DNA of 64,000 nucleotides from NCBI GenBank assembly GCA_021777755.1, contig JAJYDE010000007.1:56398-120397 (forward strand). Direction: 5' to 3'. A program made the translations under genes and the position numbers. Below the pieces are notes generated by a model. It had not been told where the DNA came from and made no database searches. It saw only the letters and a list, made by a program, of their open reading frames with translations. Below, one piece after another: positions 9,501 to 19,301 of the stretch; the first letter of the stretch is position 1; the number at the start of each line of letters is the position of its first letter. The stretch is from Deltaproteobacteria bacterium (lineage in GTDB: Bacteria > Desulfobacterota > Syntrophobacteria > Syntrophobacterales > Syntrophobacteraceae).

Positions 9501-9686
9501 ACCTTTGCCAGGGGCTGATGCGGGGCTCCCGTACGGGACCGAGGAAATCGACCGGGTCTGGGCCGGATTTAAAAAAGATTTGAAAGAATTTTTGCGACGA
9601 TTTATATAGCAAGAGGCATATAGCAAATATCGTTATGGATTTTCCTCAGCGAGCGGCTCCGCGATTTCGGGGCGGCCGGTTCATGG

Positions 9687-10310
9687 ATGAATGCAATGGG
9701 ATCGAGAAATACCGGAGTAAACACCAACCCTCCCGGCTATTCGAAAATCGTGGAGGCCTTGAAGCAGCTTCTAAGCGAGAAGGAATTCAGTTCCATCACC
9801 TGGGCTGCAATCGCCAATACGGCCGGTGTCAACGAGGCTTTGATCTACAAATATTTCCGCGACAGGCGGAACCTGCTCTATCAAGTCCTTCGCCAGTTCG
9901 TCGAAAAGTATATTGCCGAGGGCGATGAAGACCTGAAGGGAATAACCGGGGCGGTCAACAAGCTTCAAAAGATCATTCTGTCTCATTTTCGAGTTTATCG
10001 GGAAGACCGGGTTTTCGCCCGGATACTTATGCTCGAAGTCAGAAATTATCCGGATTACTTCGAAAGCGAGACCTATGAGCTGGTCAAACGCTATGCGAAC
10101 AGGATCCTCGAGGTAATCGAGGAAGGAGTCGGAAACGGCGAGATTCGAAGCGACGTCTCTTCCAGGCATCTGAGGCAGGTGATTTTGGGTGGTATCGAAC
10201 ACCTGTGCATGCCGGCGATAGTCTTCGGCCGTGACTTTTCGCCGGAACTGCTGACCGATGAATTCTGCCGGGTGATTCTGGGAGGAATTCTTCCGCAGAC
10301 CACGAAGTGA
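9687..10310 (+). CDS. TetR/AcrR family transcriptional regulator
   Basis: A 207-residue DNA-binding repressor. The N-terminal helix-turn-helix spans about residues 20-65, with FSSITWAAIANTAGVNEALI followed by YKYFRDRRNLLYQVL, the standard TetR pattern. The C-terminal ligand-binding domain is helical and gives no ligand clue. A photolyase gene begins 21 bases after its stop, so the two may be co-transcribed. The regulator may instead act on the upstream glpD. Two start codons three residues apart are possible, and neither has a strong ribosome site. Confidence 0.88.
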   Translation: MNAMGSRNTGVNTNPPGYSKIVEALKQLLSEKEFSSITWAAIANTAGVNEALIYKYFRDRRNLLYQVLRQFVEKYIAEGDEDLKGITGAVNKLQKIILSHFRVYREDRVFARILMLEVRNYPDYFESETYELVKRYANRILEVIEEGVGNGEIRSDVSSRHLRQVILGGIEHLCMPAIVFGRDFSPELLTDEFCRVILGGILPQTTK

Positions 10311-10331
10311 TATCGATCGGGAGCCTTACTC

Positions 10332-11807
10332 GTGAATGCCTTTCCGGGGGAAAGGGTAGTTGAGTTAAACCGTGCTCCGCTTCAGCCCGAAGCCGATTTC
10401 GTGCTCTACTGGATGATCGCTTTTCGCCGCGCGCGGTGGAATTTCAGCCTGCAGCGGGCGGTGGACTGGGCCTGCGAACTGTCAAAGCCGCTCATGGTCC
10501 TTGAAGCTCTGAGCTGCGATTACCCCTGGGCAAGCGATAGGCTTGACACTTTCGTCCTGGAAGGGATGAAAGACAACAGGGCCGATTTCGAGAGCACACC
10601 CGTCTGTTATTTTCCCTACGTTGAAAGTGCGAAAGGCCGGGGCAGGGGACTTGTAAGGGAACTTGCCGCCAGATCGTGCGTTGTGGTCACCGATGATTTC
10701 CCGTGCCTTTTTTTGCCGCGGATGATCCGCTCCGTTGGACAGGATTTGCCCGTCAGAATGGAGGCGATCGACTCCAACGGTCTGCTGCCGATAGCGATGG
10801 CGGAAAGTGTTTTCAAAACGGCCCGTTCCTTTCGTAGATACCTTCAGCTCCGGTTGCCCGATTGTTTCGATCGGTTCCCGAAGGAAAATCCGTTATCCGG
10901 AGTCAGTCTTCCCGGGTTGCCCGAAATCCCTGAAAAAATCACTCGGAAGTGGCCGACGGCCGATGGGCTGCTTGACGCCTCTTCGGGTGTTTCGGCGCGC
11001 CTGCCTGTCGATGGCAGGGTGGAGCGGGTGGGAACCGCTGGCGGTTGCAGGGCGGCCCGAAACAAGCTCGCGGAATTTCTTTCTTCCCGCCTTGACAGAT
11101 ATAGTCTTGAGCGTAATGAGCCGGATAGGGATGCGACGAGCAACCTTTCGGCGTTTCTTCACTTCGGCCATATTTCGGTTCACGAGATCTTTTCCGGGTT
11201 GGCCGGGTTGGAGGGCTGGTCGCCCGAGAACCTCCGCGCCGCGGCTTCGGGGAAGAGCGCGGGCTGGTGGGGCATGAGCGCGGGTGCGGAAGATTTCCTC
11301 GATCAACTGCTCACCTGGCGCGAGCTCGGGTTCAACATGTGCTCCAAACGCGTCGACTACGACCGGTTCGACTCGCTTCCCGACTGGGCGATCCGGACCC
11401 TGAGCGCCCATGAAAACGATCCGCGCCAATATGTTTACTCATTGGAGAAGTTCGAAGGGGCAAAAACGCATGATCCTTTGTGGAATGCGGCCCAGGGGCA
11501 ACTGCTGCGCGAGGGGCGGATCCACAATTACCTGAGAATGCTTTGGGGGAAAAAAATTCTTGAATGGAGCCCCTCGGCGCGCGAAGCACTGAGCACGATG
11601 ATCGAGCTGAACAACAAATACGCCCTGGACGGAAGAGACCCCAATTCCTACACCGGAATTTTCTGGGTGCTTGGTCGCTACGACCGGCCCTTCGGCCCGC
11701 GGAGACCGATATTGGGAACAGTTCGCTACATGAGTTCACAATGCGCGATGAGAAAATTGAAGCTGGCCGGATATATACGCCGTTTTGCCCCTGGCGGGTC
11801 CGGATGA
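10332..11807 (+). CDS. phr: Class II deoxyribodipyrimidine photolyase
   Basis: Repairs cyclobutane pyrimidine dimers using light and FAD. At 491 residues it has the class II length and layout. The N-terminal alpha/beta domain (DFVLYWMIAFRRARWN) is followed by the FAD domain. Recognisable blocks are HFGHISVHEIF, EDFLDQLLTWRELGFNMC, and RIHNYLRMLWGKKILEWS with NNKYALDGRDPNSYTGIFW, which are strongly conserved in class II photolyases. The gene begins 21 bases after the TetR gene and converges with the hydrolase gene downstream. Light repair is unexpected in a strict subsurface anaerobe, but photolyases do occur in such genomes. Confidence 0.93.
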   Translation: MNAFPGERVVELNRAPLQPEADFVLYWMIAFRRARWNFSLQRAVDWACELSKPLMVLEALSCDYPWASDRLDTFVLEGMKDNRADFESTPVCYFPYVESAKGRGRGLVRELAARSCVVVTDDFPCLFLPRMIRSVGQDLPVRMEAIDSNGLLPIAMAESVFKTARSFRRYLQLRLPDCFDRFPKENPLSGVSLPGLPEIPEKITRKWPTADGLLDASSGVSARLPVDGRVERVGTAGGCRAARNKLAEFLSSRLDRYSLERNEPDRDATSNLSAFLHFGHISVHEIFSGLAGLEGWSPENLRAAASGKSAGWWGMSAGAEDFLDQLLTWRELGFNMCSKRVDYDRFDSLPDWAIRTLSAHENDPRQYVYSLEKFEGAKTHDPLWNAAQGQLLREGRIHNYLRMLWGKKILEWSPSAREALSTMIELNNKYALDGRDPNSYTGIFWVLGRYDRPFGPRRPILGTVRYMSSQCAMRKLKLAGYIRRFAPGGSG

Positions 11808-11840
11808 GCAACGGCCCCCCCCGGTTTCCCCGCCACTGCG

Positions 11841-12506
11841 TCAGGATTTCATGAACTGGCTGATAAAGTCTGCGACCTCGGCCTTTCCCCGGTAGACCCC
11901 GTAGTGGCCTTCACACAGGATATCGGCGTCAATCGAGAGGAGGACTTCCAGGCTTTTCTCGTACTCCGCCGGGTTGGAAAGCAGGCTCGGATCCAGTGGC
12001 CCATGAACATCCTGGGCGAAAAGAACTCTTAGGCCTTCGGACATGGTCCAATAGACGACCGAACCCGGCGAGTGGCCGGGGACGTGGACTGCTTCGATTG
12101 TCACACCCCCGAGAAGCAGCTGTTCCTTTGGCCCGGTGAGTTTTCTGTCCACCTGGAGGGGCGCAAGGCTCTCCCCGTACCAACTGGCCGCCGTCACCCG
12201 GTTGTCGCCGGCTTCAAGATAGACCGCATCGAGTTGGTGGGCCACGATCTCCAGCCCCAGGCGACTTTTTAACTCGGCCGCGCCGCCTGTGTGGTCGTAA
12301 TGGCAGTGAGTGAGCAGAAGATATTTTATCCGCGCGGGCTCGACGCCGCATCTTTTTATGTTGTCAATGAGTTTTCGGGTTGCGTGACCGCAGCCGGAGT
12401 CGACAAGCGCGGCCTGGTTTCCGAATTGGATGAGGTATATGGCCGCGTCATCGGGTGAGGTAAGATTTGCTCCGCCAACCTCGAAGATCTCGGCTGTGAT
12501 TTTCAT
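11841..12506 (-). CDS. Metallo-beta-lactamase fold hydrolase
   Basis: A 221-residue metal-dependent hydrolase. It has the HxHxDH motif in LLTHCHYDHTGG near residue 66, a second metal site in GHSPGSVVYW, and the Asp ligand in AQDVHGPLD. The closing EGHYG supplies the last His. Glyoxalase II-like, quorum-lactone and flavoprotein-like members share this fold, so the substrate is not predicted. It is the last of four closely spaced minus-strand genes, 15 bases after the HIT protein. The ATG has a GGAGA ribosome site. Confidence 0.88.
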   Translation of the reverse strand: MKITAEIFEVGGANLTSPDDAAIYLIQFGNQAALVDSGCGHATRKLIDNIKRCGVEPARIKYLLLTHCHYDHTGGAAELKSRLGLEIVAHQLDAVYLEAGDNRVTAASWYGESLAPLQVDRKLTGPKEQLLLGGVTIEAVHVPGHSPGSVVYWTMSEGLRVLFAQDVHGPLDPSLLSNPAEYEKSLEVLLSIDADILCEGHYGVYRGKAEVADFISQFMKS

Positions 12507-12521
12507 GATTTGACTGTCTCC

Positions 12522-12941
12522 TTACCCGGTGGCCTGCAACTCGGCTCTTATCCGGGCGAGTATTTTGTCGTGCCCGGTGCCGGGATGATTTTTACCGGGC
12601 AGCAACCGCAGATTGTCATCATGGAAGCGCGGTATCAGGTGAAAATGAAGATGATGGACGAGTTGGCCGGCAGCCGGGAAGTTATTCTGGAGAAGATTCA
12701 ACCCCGGGGCCTTGGTGGCGCTCAGCACGGCCCGGGCAATTTTTTGGACGGCCGTGGCGCAGACCTTCAGCTCTTCTTCCGGGATATCGAAAAGCGTTGC
12801 GAAATGGGCTTTCGGGAGCACGAGCGTGTGTCCGGGGCTTGCCGGGTTGATATCGAGGAAACTGATCACACGATCGTCTTCGTAGAGTTTTTCGCAAGGG
12901 ATGGTTCCCTTGATGATCCGGCAAAAAATACAATCAGCCAT
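12522..12941 (-). CDS. HIT family nucleotide-binding protein
   Basis: A 139-residue histidine-triad hydrolase or transferase acting on nucleoside phosphoramidates or dinucleoside polyphosphates. The N-terminus CIFCRIIKGTIPCEKLYEDD is typical, with CxxC zinc ligands. The catalytic triad HHLHFHLIPR lies near residue 100. The family is ubiquitous and the physiological substrate is usually unknown. It sits between a PanE-like reductase and a metallo-beta-lactamase fold hydrolase, probably in one transcript. Confidence 0.92.
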   Translation of the reverse strand: MADCIFCRIIKGTIPCEKLYEDDRVISFLDINPASPGHTLVLPKAHFATLFDIPEEELKVCATAVQKIARAVLSATKAPGLNLLQNNFPAAGQLVHHLHFHLIPRFHDDNLRLLPGKNHPGTGHDKILARIRAELQATG

Positions 12942-12974
12942 GGACGGAGTTCCTCCAGTCGAAAAGGTAAGGCA

Positions 12975-13931
12975 TCAGAGCGGCTGCGCACTTCCTTGAG
13001 ATAGATAATCGTGTTCCATGGCCCTTACCAGATTGGTCATGGTCAGGAAGTGAGGGGTGGGTATGCCCGTTTGCCTTCCGTATTCCACGATTTTCCCGCC
13101 CAGGAAATCGATTTCCGTTCGCGTCCTGTTGGCAATGTCCACGCACATCGAATCTTTGTGGACGCCGACTTTTTCCAGGTAGGCCATGGCTTGGTTCAAG
13201 TAATCCTTGCCCGGATCGTAACCCTTGGCCCTTGCCACCGCCAAGGCTTCGCCCAGGCAGGCCTCGGCTATTTCCCTGGTGGCGGGAAGTTCCAGCGCTT
13301 CACGTATGGTCTTGTTGGTGACAGCGCAAATCGAGGCCATGGTGCACTTCATGATCATTTTTTTCCAGACATGCAGTTTGATATCCTCGACGAATTGGGT
13401 TTTGAGGCCCCCGCGAGAAAGCATTTCCGCCGCTTTTAGGCCGAGCTCGCTATTTTGCGCTGCGAGCGCCCCCAGGTGGTTGGGAGGGTTGAAAAAGTTC
13501 ACATGCGAAGCGGCCGCTCCTCTGAGCGAGGCGCCGAAGTTCAAAGAGATGCGAAAGGCTCTTTTTTCTCCGAAAACCTCGGCGATCAAGTCTTCGGTGC
13601 CCAACCCGTTGTGGGCGCTTACGATTCCGGTTTTCGGCCCCACGACTTCTTTCAGGGCTTCGAGCACCCCTGCCAGGTGAAATGTCTTGGTGCAGATGAA
13701 AATGAGTTCCGGCTCGCGCTCTTTGAGGCTGGAAACATTATCGAACAGGTTTTCAGCCTGCGCGTGGAGGTGTGGTTCTCCGGTAATGGTAATGCCTTGG
13801 GTTCGGATTTGCTCCCTTTGCTCGGCCCGGCGGACCACGAGTGAGGTCCGCGGGGCGCAGGCGAGCAAAGAGGCGGCCAAAACGGCCCCTGTGGCTCCCA
13901 GGCCTATGATTGCAACGCAAGGCTCACTCAT
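12975..13931 (-). CDS. panE: 2-dehydropantoate 2-reductase family (PanE/ApbA)
   Basis: An NADPH-dependent reductase; PanE converts ketopantoate to pantoate in coenzyme A synthesis. The 318 residues begin with the Rossmann loop VAIIGLGATGAVLAASLL. The central catalytic lysine lies in HVWKKMIMKCTMASICAVTN near residue 190. The C-terminal domain contains RTEIDFLGGKIVEYGRQTGI, the usual ApbA_C signature. The family has many paralogues that reduce other 2-ketoacids. Its 4-base overlap with an FMN-dependent hydroxyacid dehydrogenase gene leaves room for a role outside pantothenate synthesis. Confidence 0.85.
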   Translation of the reverse strand: MSEPCVAIIGLGATGAVLAASLLACAPRTSLVVRRAEQREQIRTQGITITGEPHLHAQAENLFDNVSSLKEREPELIFICTKTFHLAGVLEALKEVVGPKTGIVSAHNGLGTEDLIAEVFGEKRAFRISLNFGASLRGAAASHVNFFNPPNHLGALAAQNSELGLKAAEMLSRGGLKTQFVEDIKLHVWKKMIMKCTMASICAVTNKTIREALELPATREIAEACLGEALAVARAKGYDPGKDYLNQAMAYLEKVGVHKDSMCVDIANRTRTEIDFLGGKIVEYGRQTGIPTPHFLTMTNLVRAMEHDYLSQGSAQPL

Positions 13932-14956
13932 TTCTGAAAGGGCCTCTCTTGGACCAGCAGATCGGAGGGCAGTTCCTTTAACGACCGGGTCCCGGTCATA
14001 ACCATCACCTGCATGAGTTCGGTGCGAAGGGTTTCGATGTATTTTGCAACCCCTTCGGTCAACCCGCCCATGGCGGCGACGCTGAAAGGGCGCCCGATCA
14101 TGACCGCATCCGCCCCGAGGGCGAGCATTTTGAGCACATCGCCTCCGGTCCTGATCCCGCCGTCGACGATGACCGGGATTTTCCCCTTCATTTTCTTGGC
14201 GATTTTGGGTAGCACATCCGCGGTGGCTGGGGTGTGGTCCAAAACTCGCCCTCCATGGTTTGAAACAACGATGGCGTGGGCGCCGGCCTGCCAGGACAGC
14301 ATGGCGTCATCGATGGTCATGATGCCCTTGACGATAAATTTTACGCCCGCTTTGGCGATGATCTCCCGAAGCTTTTCGAGCGGTTTGGGGGAAACCGGCC
14401 GGCCCATCTTGCGAAGGGTAATGAGCCCGGCCGCGTCAATGTCCATCCCGATGATCGAGGCCCCGGCGCCCTTCGCCTTATCGATCTTTTCGTCCAGTTC
14501 GGCATTCTCCCAGGGTTTTATGAAGGCAATTGCGCGGCCGCCCGCCGCGGCTATGGCGGCGAACCCCGCTTCGTGGATGAAGGAGGGGACCCCGTCGCCC
14601 GTGCTGCCCATGATGCCTGCGTTTCGGCAGCCTTCGACTATGGCCGTGATGTATTCCTGTTCGGTGCGCTTGCCCCCCATGTTAAAGGCCACTCCGCCGA
14701 TGGGGGCGGCCAGAACGGGCATGGAGAGCTTTAGACCCAATACTTCCGCTCGGGTGTCGGGTTCCGTTATATCGTGGATCAGGCGCATGTTGAAGGCGTG
14801 GCGGGCCAGGGCCTGAACATTGGCCATAAAAGAGGCGCCGGTTCCCAGTCCGCCCATGCCGGGCACTTCCCCGGCGCAGGCTCTGCCGTTGCAAACCGGG
14901 CAGACCCTGCAAAAACCGGCCATAAGCTCACGAGCGGTTTTCCGTATTTCCTTCAT
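13928..14956 (-). CDS. FMN-dependent alpha-hydroxyacid dehydrogenase family protein
   Basis: A 342-residue TIM barrel of the lactate/glycolate oxidase family. It shows the active-site block IVVSNHGGRVLD near residue 228 and the FMN phosphate-binding block DGGIRTGGDVLKMLALGADA near residue 260, followed by VMIGRP. The N-terminus carries a four-cysteine cluster (CRVCPVCNGRAC), a variant seen in anaerobe members of the family that may bind metal or Fe-S (inference). The substrate is unknown. Its stop overlaps the start of the PanE-like gene, making it the first gene of a four-gene run. Confidence 0.85.
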   Translation of the reverse strand: MKEIRKTARELMAGFCRVCPVCNGRACAGEVPGMGGLGTGASFMANVQALARHAFNMRLIHDITEPDTRAEVLGLKLSMPVLAAPIGGVAFNMGGKRTEQEYITAIVEGCRNAGIMGSTGDGVPSFIHEAGFAAIAAAGGRAIAFIKPWENAELDEKIDKAKGAGASIIGMDIDAAGLITLRKMGRPVSPKPLEKLREIIAKAGVKFIVKGIMTIDDAMLSWQAGAHAIVVSNHGGRVLDHTPATADVLPKIAKKMKGKIPVIVDGGIRTGGDVLKMLALGADAVMIGRPFSVAAMGGLTEGVAKYIETLRTELMQVMVMTGTRSLKELPSDLLVQERPFQK

Positions 14957-14981
14957 GCAATAATTCTCCGTAATCGATTGA

Positions 14982-16913
14982 CTATATCTTTACACTGTAT
15001 CCCAGCCGGGCGGCTCCCCAGTGTTTTCCTCGAACCATGATAGGGGAACTGGAGTCCTGCATCAATATGTAAGAATTACCCAGATCGCGAACATAGGACT
15101 GCAGATAGACCGGCGAAGCACTGGCGATCGCCATCAGATTGGAGCGGTCGGTGTATTTGCGGCGATTGCGGCTGTTGGCGTTGTTCCATGTCGGGTCATT
15201 GGGGCGTTGTGGCTGGCAGACCTTGGGGTTGTGGCAGGGGCAATAGGCGTTCATGTCCATGGCCACGCAATACAGGGTCCCCGGTAAAATCTCGAGTGCT
15301 TTGTTCATGATAGGGGAAATGACTTGCTCGGCCAGTGAGAGAAACCGGGTTTTGAACTGCACCGGATCGGTCCCCGGTATGGGAATGTAATCGCTGTCGA
15401 ACAAATCCTCCATGGTGATTCCTCCGGTGGAAAGGGCGGTTTCATAGGCTGTGGACATCAGAGCCGCTATTTCTTTTGTCAACTCCAGGTAGGGCAGATC
15501 CATACTGTCGTAGCCGGATAGAATCTTATCCATTTCGCCGGCCCGGGGTGGCGTAAAGCTCAAGTGATCGGAGTCGATGACGGTAGCCGCGACGGTTGCA
15601 AGGCCGCAAAGGGTCAACCACAATCTGGTTCCCCTGGCGGGCAGCTTGGCGCCTTCAATGCGGCATTTGCCCGAGGTCAGCTCTATTGCCTTAACCACTT
15701 TACCGGCATTATCCAACAGCTTGACGTCAAGACCGGGACGGGACGCATGCAGCAACACCGGGTAGGCTACCGGAAGAACCGAGCGGCCTTGGGAGGCGCC
15801 GGCCGAAATCACCAGTTTTGTGATGCCTTTCAGTTTTTCTCCCATTTCCCGTAAACGGTTGACGCCCGAGGAGATATTTGCAGCCGAATCATTGGACAGC
15901 CCGCCCGCGGTGACGCAGAGTCCGGCGATATCGGTGGCGGCCCGGGCCGCCAGTTTGGCGGCGGTGGACATGCTGTCGGCCGAGCGGCGGATTTCGCTTG
16001 CCACAGCCGACTGTTCTTCGACCGCGGAGGCCGTGGAATCGGTGGTTTCGCGCAGGGCGCCGATATTTTCCTCTATGGCCTTTGTGACAGTCACAAGTTG
16101 ACCGAAGGTTTGGCCGAGGTCCGCAAGATGTCCCCGGACCTGGTCGGTGGCTTTCGTGGTTTGATTAGCCAATTGTTTAACCTCATGGGCGACCACGGTG
16201 AAGCCTTTGCCCTTTTCACCCACCCTGGCCGCCTCGATGGTGGCGTTGAGGGCCAGGACGTTTGTCTGATTGGCAATGTCGCTCACAACCTTAACGATCT
16301 TGTTGGACTCGTCGACGGCCCTTCGCATCACATCGACGACCCTCATCGCGTTATCGACCTGCGCCGAGGTGCCGGCGGCCGCGGCGGCGGCGTTGGCCAT
16401 CTGGGCCGCGATAAGGTTGATCGCCGCTCCCATTTCTTCAATCGAGGAGCTAACGTTGGTTGTAAGTGTTTGCACCGTGTCCGCAGCTTCGGCCCCGCTA
16501 TTGGAAATGGTAAGGACCTTGCCCACCGTTTCAGCCGTATCGAGCACGGAACGTTCGACTCCGCCCATGTCCTCGATCACCCCGCGCACGACATACTGCG
16601 TATCGCCGTCCATGGACTGGGCAACCGCCCCCACCTGTCGGTGCGACCAGTATTCGTATTCATCATTGAGTTTGGAAAGGGAAGAGTCGAGGGATGTTTT
16701 GCCGGCCGAAAGGCGGTTGCGATTTATCCGGCGCCCGCCTGCGAGGGCGGCGGCAGCGATCAGGCTGAAGGCCAGAAAGGCCGGCAGACGATACCCGGCG
16801 CTCCAGACAAACTCGGCCGCCACACTATTTAGGGCGGCGGTCAAAAGGCAGGCGAAAACCAGCGGTGCGGTAGAGAGAAGATTCACTTTTTTCCAGGTCA
16901 TGTTGAAGCTCAT
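14982..16913 (-). CDS. Chemoreceptor with C-terminal sensor-like domain (copy 1)
   Basis: A 643-residue methyl-accepting chemotaxis protein. Two hydrophobic helices at about residues 12-62 are separated by a very short loop, so there is almost no external sensor. There is no obvious HAMP domain. The signalling hairpin contains [20 protein letters not shown] near residue 220, which contacts CheA/CheW. After the signalling domain comes a PilZ-like stretch ([19 protein letters not shown]). A C-terminal domain of about 190 residues follows, with [19 protein letters not shown] and a terminal [16 protein letters not shown] block, resembling the distal part of Cache domains. Two near-identical paralogues follow upstream. 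A ribosome site AAGGA supports this start. Confidence 0.88.
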   Translation of the reverse strand: MSFNMTWKKVNLLSTAPLVFACLLTAALNSVAAEFVWSAGYRLPAFLAFSLIAAAALAGGRRINRNRLSAGKTSLDSSLSKLNDEYEYWSHRQVGAVAQSMDGDTQYVVRGVIEDMGGVERSVLDTAETVGKVLTISNSGAEAADTVQTLTTNVSSSIEEMGAAINLIAAQMANAAAAAAGTSAQVDNAMRVVDVMRRAVDESNKIVKVVSDIANQTNVLALNATIEAARVGEKGKGFTVVAHEVKQLANQTTKATDQVRGHLADLGQTFGQLVTVTKAIEENIGALRETTDSTASAVEEQSAVASEIRRSADSMSTAAKLAARAATDIAGLCVTAGGLSNDSAANISSGVNRLREMGEKLKGITKLVISAGASQGRSVLPVAYPVLLHASRPGLDVKLLDNAGKVVKAIELTSGKCRIEGAKLPARGTRLWLTLCGLATVAATVIDSDHLSFTPPRAGEMDKILSGYDSMDLPYLELTKEIAALMSTAYETALSTGGITMEDLFDSDYIPIPGTDPVQFKTRFLSLAEQVISPIMNKALEILPGTLYCVAMDMNAYCPCHNPKVCQPQRPNDPTWNNANSRNRRKYTDRSNLMAIASASPVYLQSYVRDLGNSYILMQDSSSPIMVRGKHWGAARLGYSVKI

Positions 16914-17207
16914 AAAAATTTGGTCCTTCTAAAACGAGTAAAACATGTGTTTTCCCGACAACCATCCATATCGCCGGGGAATTCATCGAAATCATAAACG
17001 CGGGGGCGTTTCGGGGGGACTGACCTCGGCATTCAGGTAAAGCGTGTTGTGTTGCGATTTATAACGGAGCAAGGCCGAGGGGCCGGGCCGCGGTTCAGAG
17101 CTTCCGGCCATCCTGAAGCCTCGCGCCCTGCGCCCGCCCTCCGGGGAAAACGGGAGACACACTGCAAGGGCGCCATCTCTTGCCGTATTGAGCCGAAAAT
17201 CGCCGGC

Positions 17208-19157
17208 TCATACCGTCCAATTATAACCGATGCGCAAGCCTCCCCAGTGTTGTCCTCGTATCATGATGGGACAACTCACGTCCGACATCAGGGTGAATTT
17301 CCCGCCTCCCATTTCGCGTATATAGGCTTGCAGCAACAGGGGCGTCGTGTTGACCGCCGCCCCCAGTCCGACACGATCGATGAACATGCGGCGATTTCGG
17401 CAATTGGCGTTGTTCCAGACCGGATCGTTGGGGCGCTGCGGTTTGGAGTAATTGGAGTTGTGGGTGGGCAGATAACCCTTGCGATCCACAGCCACACAAA
17501 AGACGATTCCCGGTAAGACCGTAACGACTTTGTCCTGGATGGAGGGCAGGATTTCGTCGCATATGGAAACGAAACGGGTGGAAAACTGGGCCGGGTCACT
17601 GCCCTGGATGGGAATGTAATTTTCATCGAAGAGCGCATCCATGCTGATTCTGCCTGCCGACAGCGCCCCTTCGAAGCCCGAGATAATCAACGCCGCCGCT
17701 TCGTTTAGCAAATATACGTAAGGCAGATCAACCCCGGCGCTGCTGCCCAGGACCTTATCCATTTCGCCCTGCGGCAGAGGCCGGAAGCCAAGGTGATCGG
17801 CGTCTGCGACTGTTGCTTCAACGGTTGCAAGACCGCAAAGGGTCAACCACATCCGGGTACCCCTGGCGGGTAGTTTGCAGCCTTCAATGCGGCATTTGCC
17901 CGCCGTCAGTTCCCAGCCATTTACAACTTGACCGGCGTAGTCGAGCAGTCTCACCGGCATATCGGGACGGGACGCATGCGGGATCACCGGGTAGGGAACG
18001 GGCAGGGTGGCCGTGCCGCTGGCTCCGCCCGCGGAGACCACCAGTTTGTTGATGCCCCGCAGTTTCTCCCCCATCTCTTTCAGGCGGCAAACGCCCGAGG
18101 AGATGTTTGACGCCGAATCATTGGACATGCCGTTTGCGGTCCCGCACAGTTGGGCAATATCGGTAGCGGCCTCGGCCGCGACCTTGGCGGTATCGGACAT
18201 GCTTTCGGCCGAACGGCGGATTTCGCTTGCCACGGCCGATTGTTGTTCGACCGCCGAGGCCGTGGATTCGGTGATTTCCTGCATCGTGGTGATGTTTGCC
18301 GCTATCGACTCCGTCACGGTCACCAGTTGGCCAAAGGTTTGGGTAAGGTCGGTCAGGTGTCGGCGGACATCTTCGGTTGCCTTGGTGGTTTGGTTGGCCA
18401 ACAGCTTGACCTCGTTGGCGACAACGGCGAACCCTTTGCCTTTTTCCCCCACCCGGGCCGCCTCGATGGTGGCATTGAGAGCGAGAACATTGGTCTGGCC
18501 GGCTATGCTGCTCACCACTTGAACGATTTTGTTGGACTCCTCAACCGCCTTTCGCATGACGTCAACCACCCGCACCGCGTTGTCCACTTGAGAGGAGATG
18601 CTGCCCGCGGCATTGGCGGCGTTAGCCATCTGGCTGGCGATCAAGTTGACGGCCCCTCCCATTTCTTCAATGGAGGAGGATACCGTTGCGGTCAGCGACT
18701 GCACTTTATCCGCGGCCTGTGCCCCTTTATTGGAGTTGTCGAGAACCTTGCTGACAGTCCTTGCGGTGTCGAGAACCGAGCCTTCGACGCCGCCCATATC
18801 ATCGATCACTCCGTGGACAACACATTGCGTTTCACCGTCGATGGCCGAAGCAACAACCGCCACTTGGCGGTGCGACCAGAATTCCAGCGCTGCGCGCAAA
18901 CGGCCAAGAGTTGTTTGGAGTGAATTCTTTTCTGCTGCGACGCCGGTGCGCAAAAACCGGTTGACCCCGATGATGACGGCGGCTTGGATGAGAGCGAAGG
19001 CCAGAAAGGTTGGTAAAAAATATCCCGCCTTCCACACAAAACCCGCAACAACCGTACTAAGAACGGTTGCCAAAAGACCGGCGAGAGTCAATGCCGCGGC
19101 AGTAGAGAAACTTTTATTGCCTAGTGTCTTTCCGGTAAGAAGTGATCGCATCTCCAT
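17208..19157 (-). CDS. Chemoreceptor with C-terminal sensor-like domain (copy 2)
   Basis: The second of three tandem paralogues, 649 residues from an ATG with an AAGGGAGA ribosome site; an upstream ATG at 19223 lacks one. It has two membrane helices at about residues 18-70 with a minimal loop, then the CheA-contact tip [21 protein letters not shown] PilZ-like stretch ([19 protein letters not shown]) follows. The C-terminal domain carries [19 protein letters not shown] and [16 protein letters not shown]. Since the C-terminal domain should be cytoplasmic, an internal signal such as redox state, a metabolite or a second messenger is the likely input (inference). About 290 bases separate it from copy 1. 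Confidence 0.88.
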   Translation of the reverse strand: MEMRSLLTGKTLGNKSFSTAAALTLAGLLATVLSTVVAGFVWKAGYFLPTFLAFALIQAAVIIGVNRFLRTGVAAEKNSLQTTLGRLRAALEFWSHRQVAVVASAIDGETQCVVHGVIDDMGGVEGSVLDTARTVSKVLDNSNKGAQAADKVQSLTATVSSSIEEMGGAVNLIASQMANAANAAGSISSQVDNAVRVVDVMRKAVEESNKIVQVVSSIAGQTNVLALNATIEAARVGEKGKGFAVVANEVKLLANQTTKATEDVRRHLTDLTQTFGQLVTVTESIAANITTMQEITESTASAVEQQSAVASEIRRSAESMSDTAKVAAEAATDIAQLCGTANGMSNDSASNISSGVCRLKEMGEKLRGINKLVVSAGGASGTATLPVPYPVIPHASRPDMPVRLLDYAGQVVNGWELTAGKCRIEGCKLPARGTRMWLTLCGLATVEATVADADHLGFRPLPQGEMDKVLGSSAGVDLPYVYLLNEAAALIISGFEGALSAGRISMDALFDENYIPIQGSDPAQFSTRFVSICDEILPSIQDKVVTVLPGIVFCVAVDRKGYLPTHNSNYSKPQRPNDPVWNNANCRNRRMFIDRVGLGAAVNTTPLLLQAYIREMGGGKFTLMSDVSCPIMIRGQHWGGLRIGYNWTV

Positions 19158-19301
19158 CGTCTCCCTTTGGAACTGGTTGCAATCATTCGTCGGTCGTTTG
19201 CATGAAAATTGCGGCCGGCACAAATGCTCCCTGCAGGATCTTGGTCTTGTTTATCACAAATAGAAACTGAAGTAAGACCCAAATCGAACAAAATTACCTT
19301 C

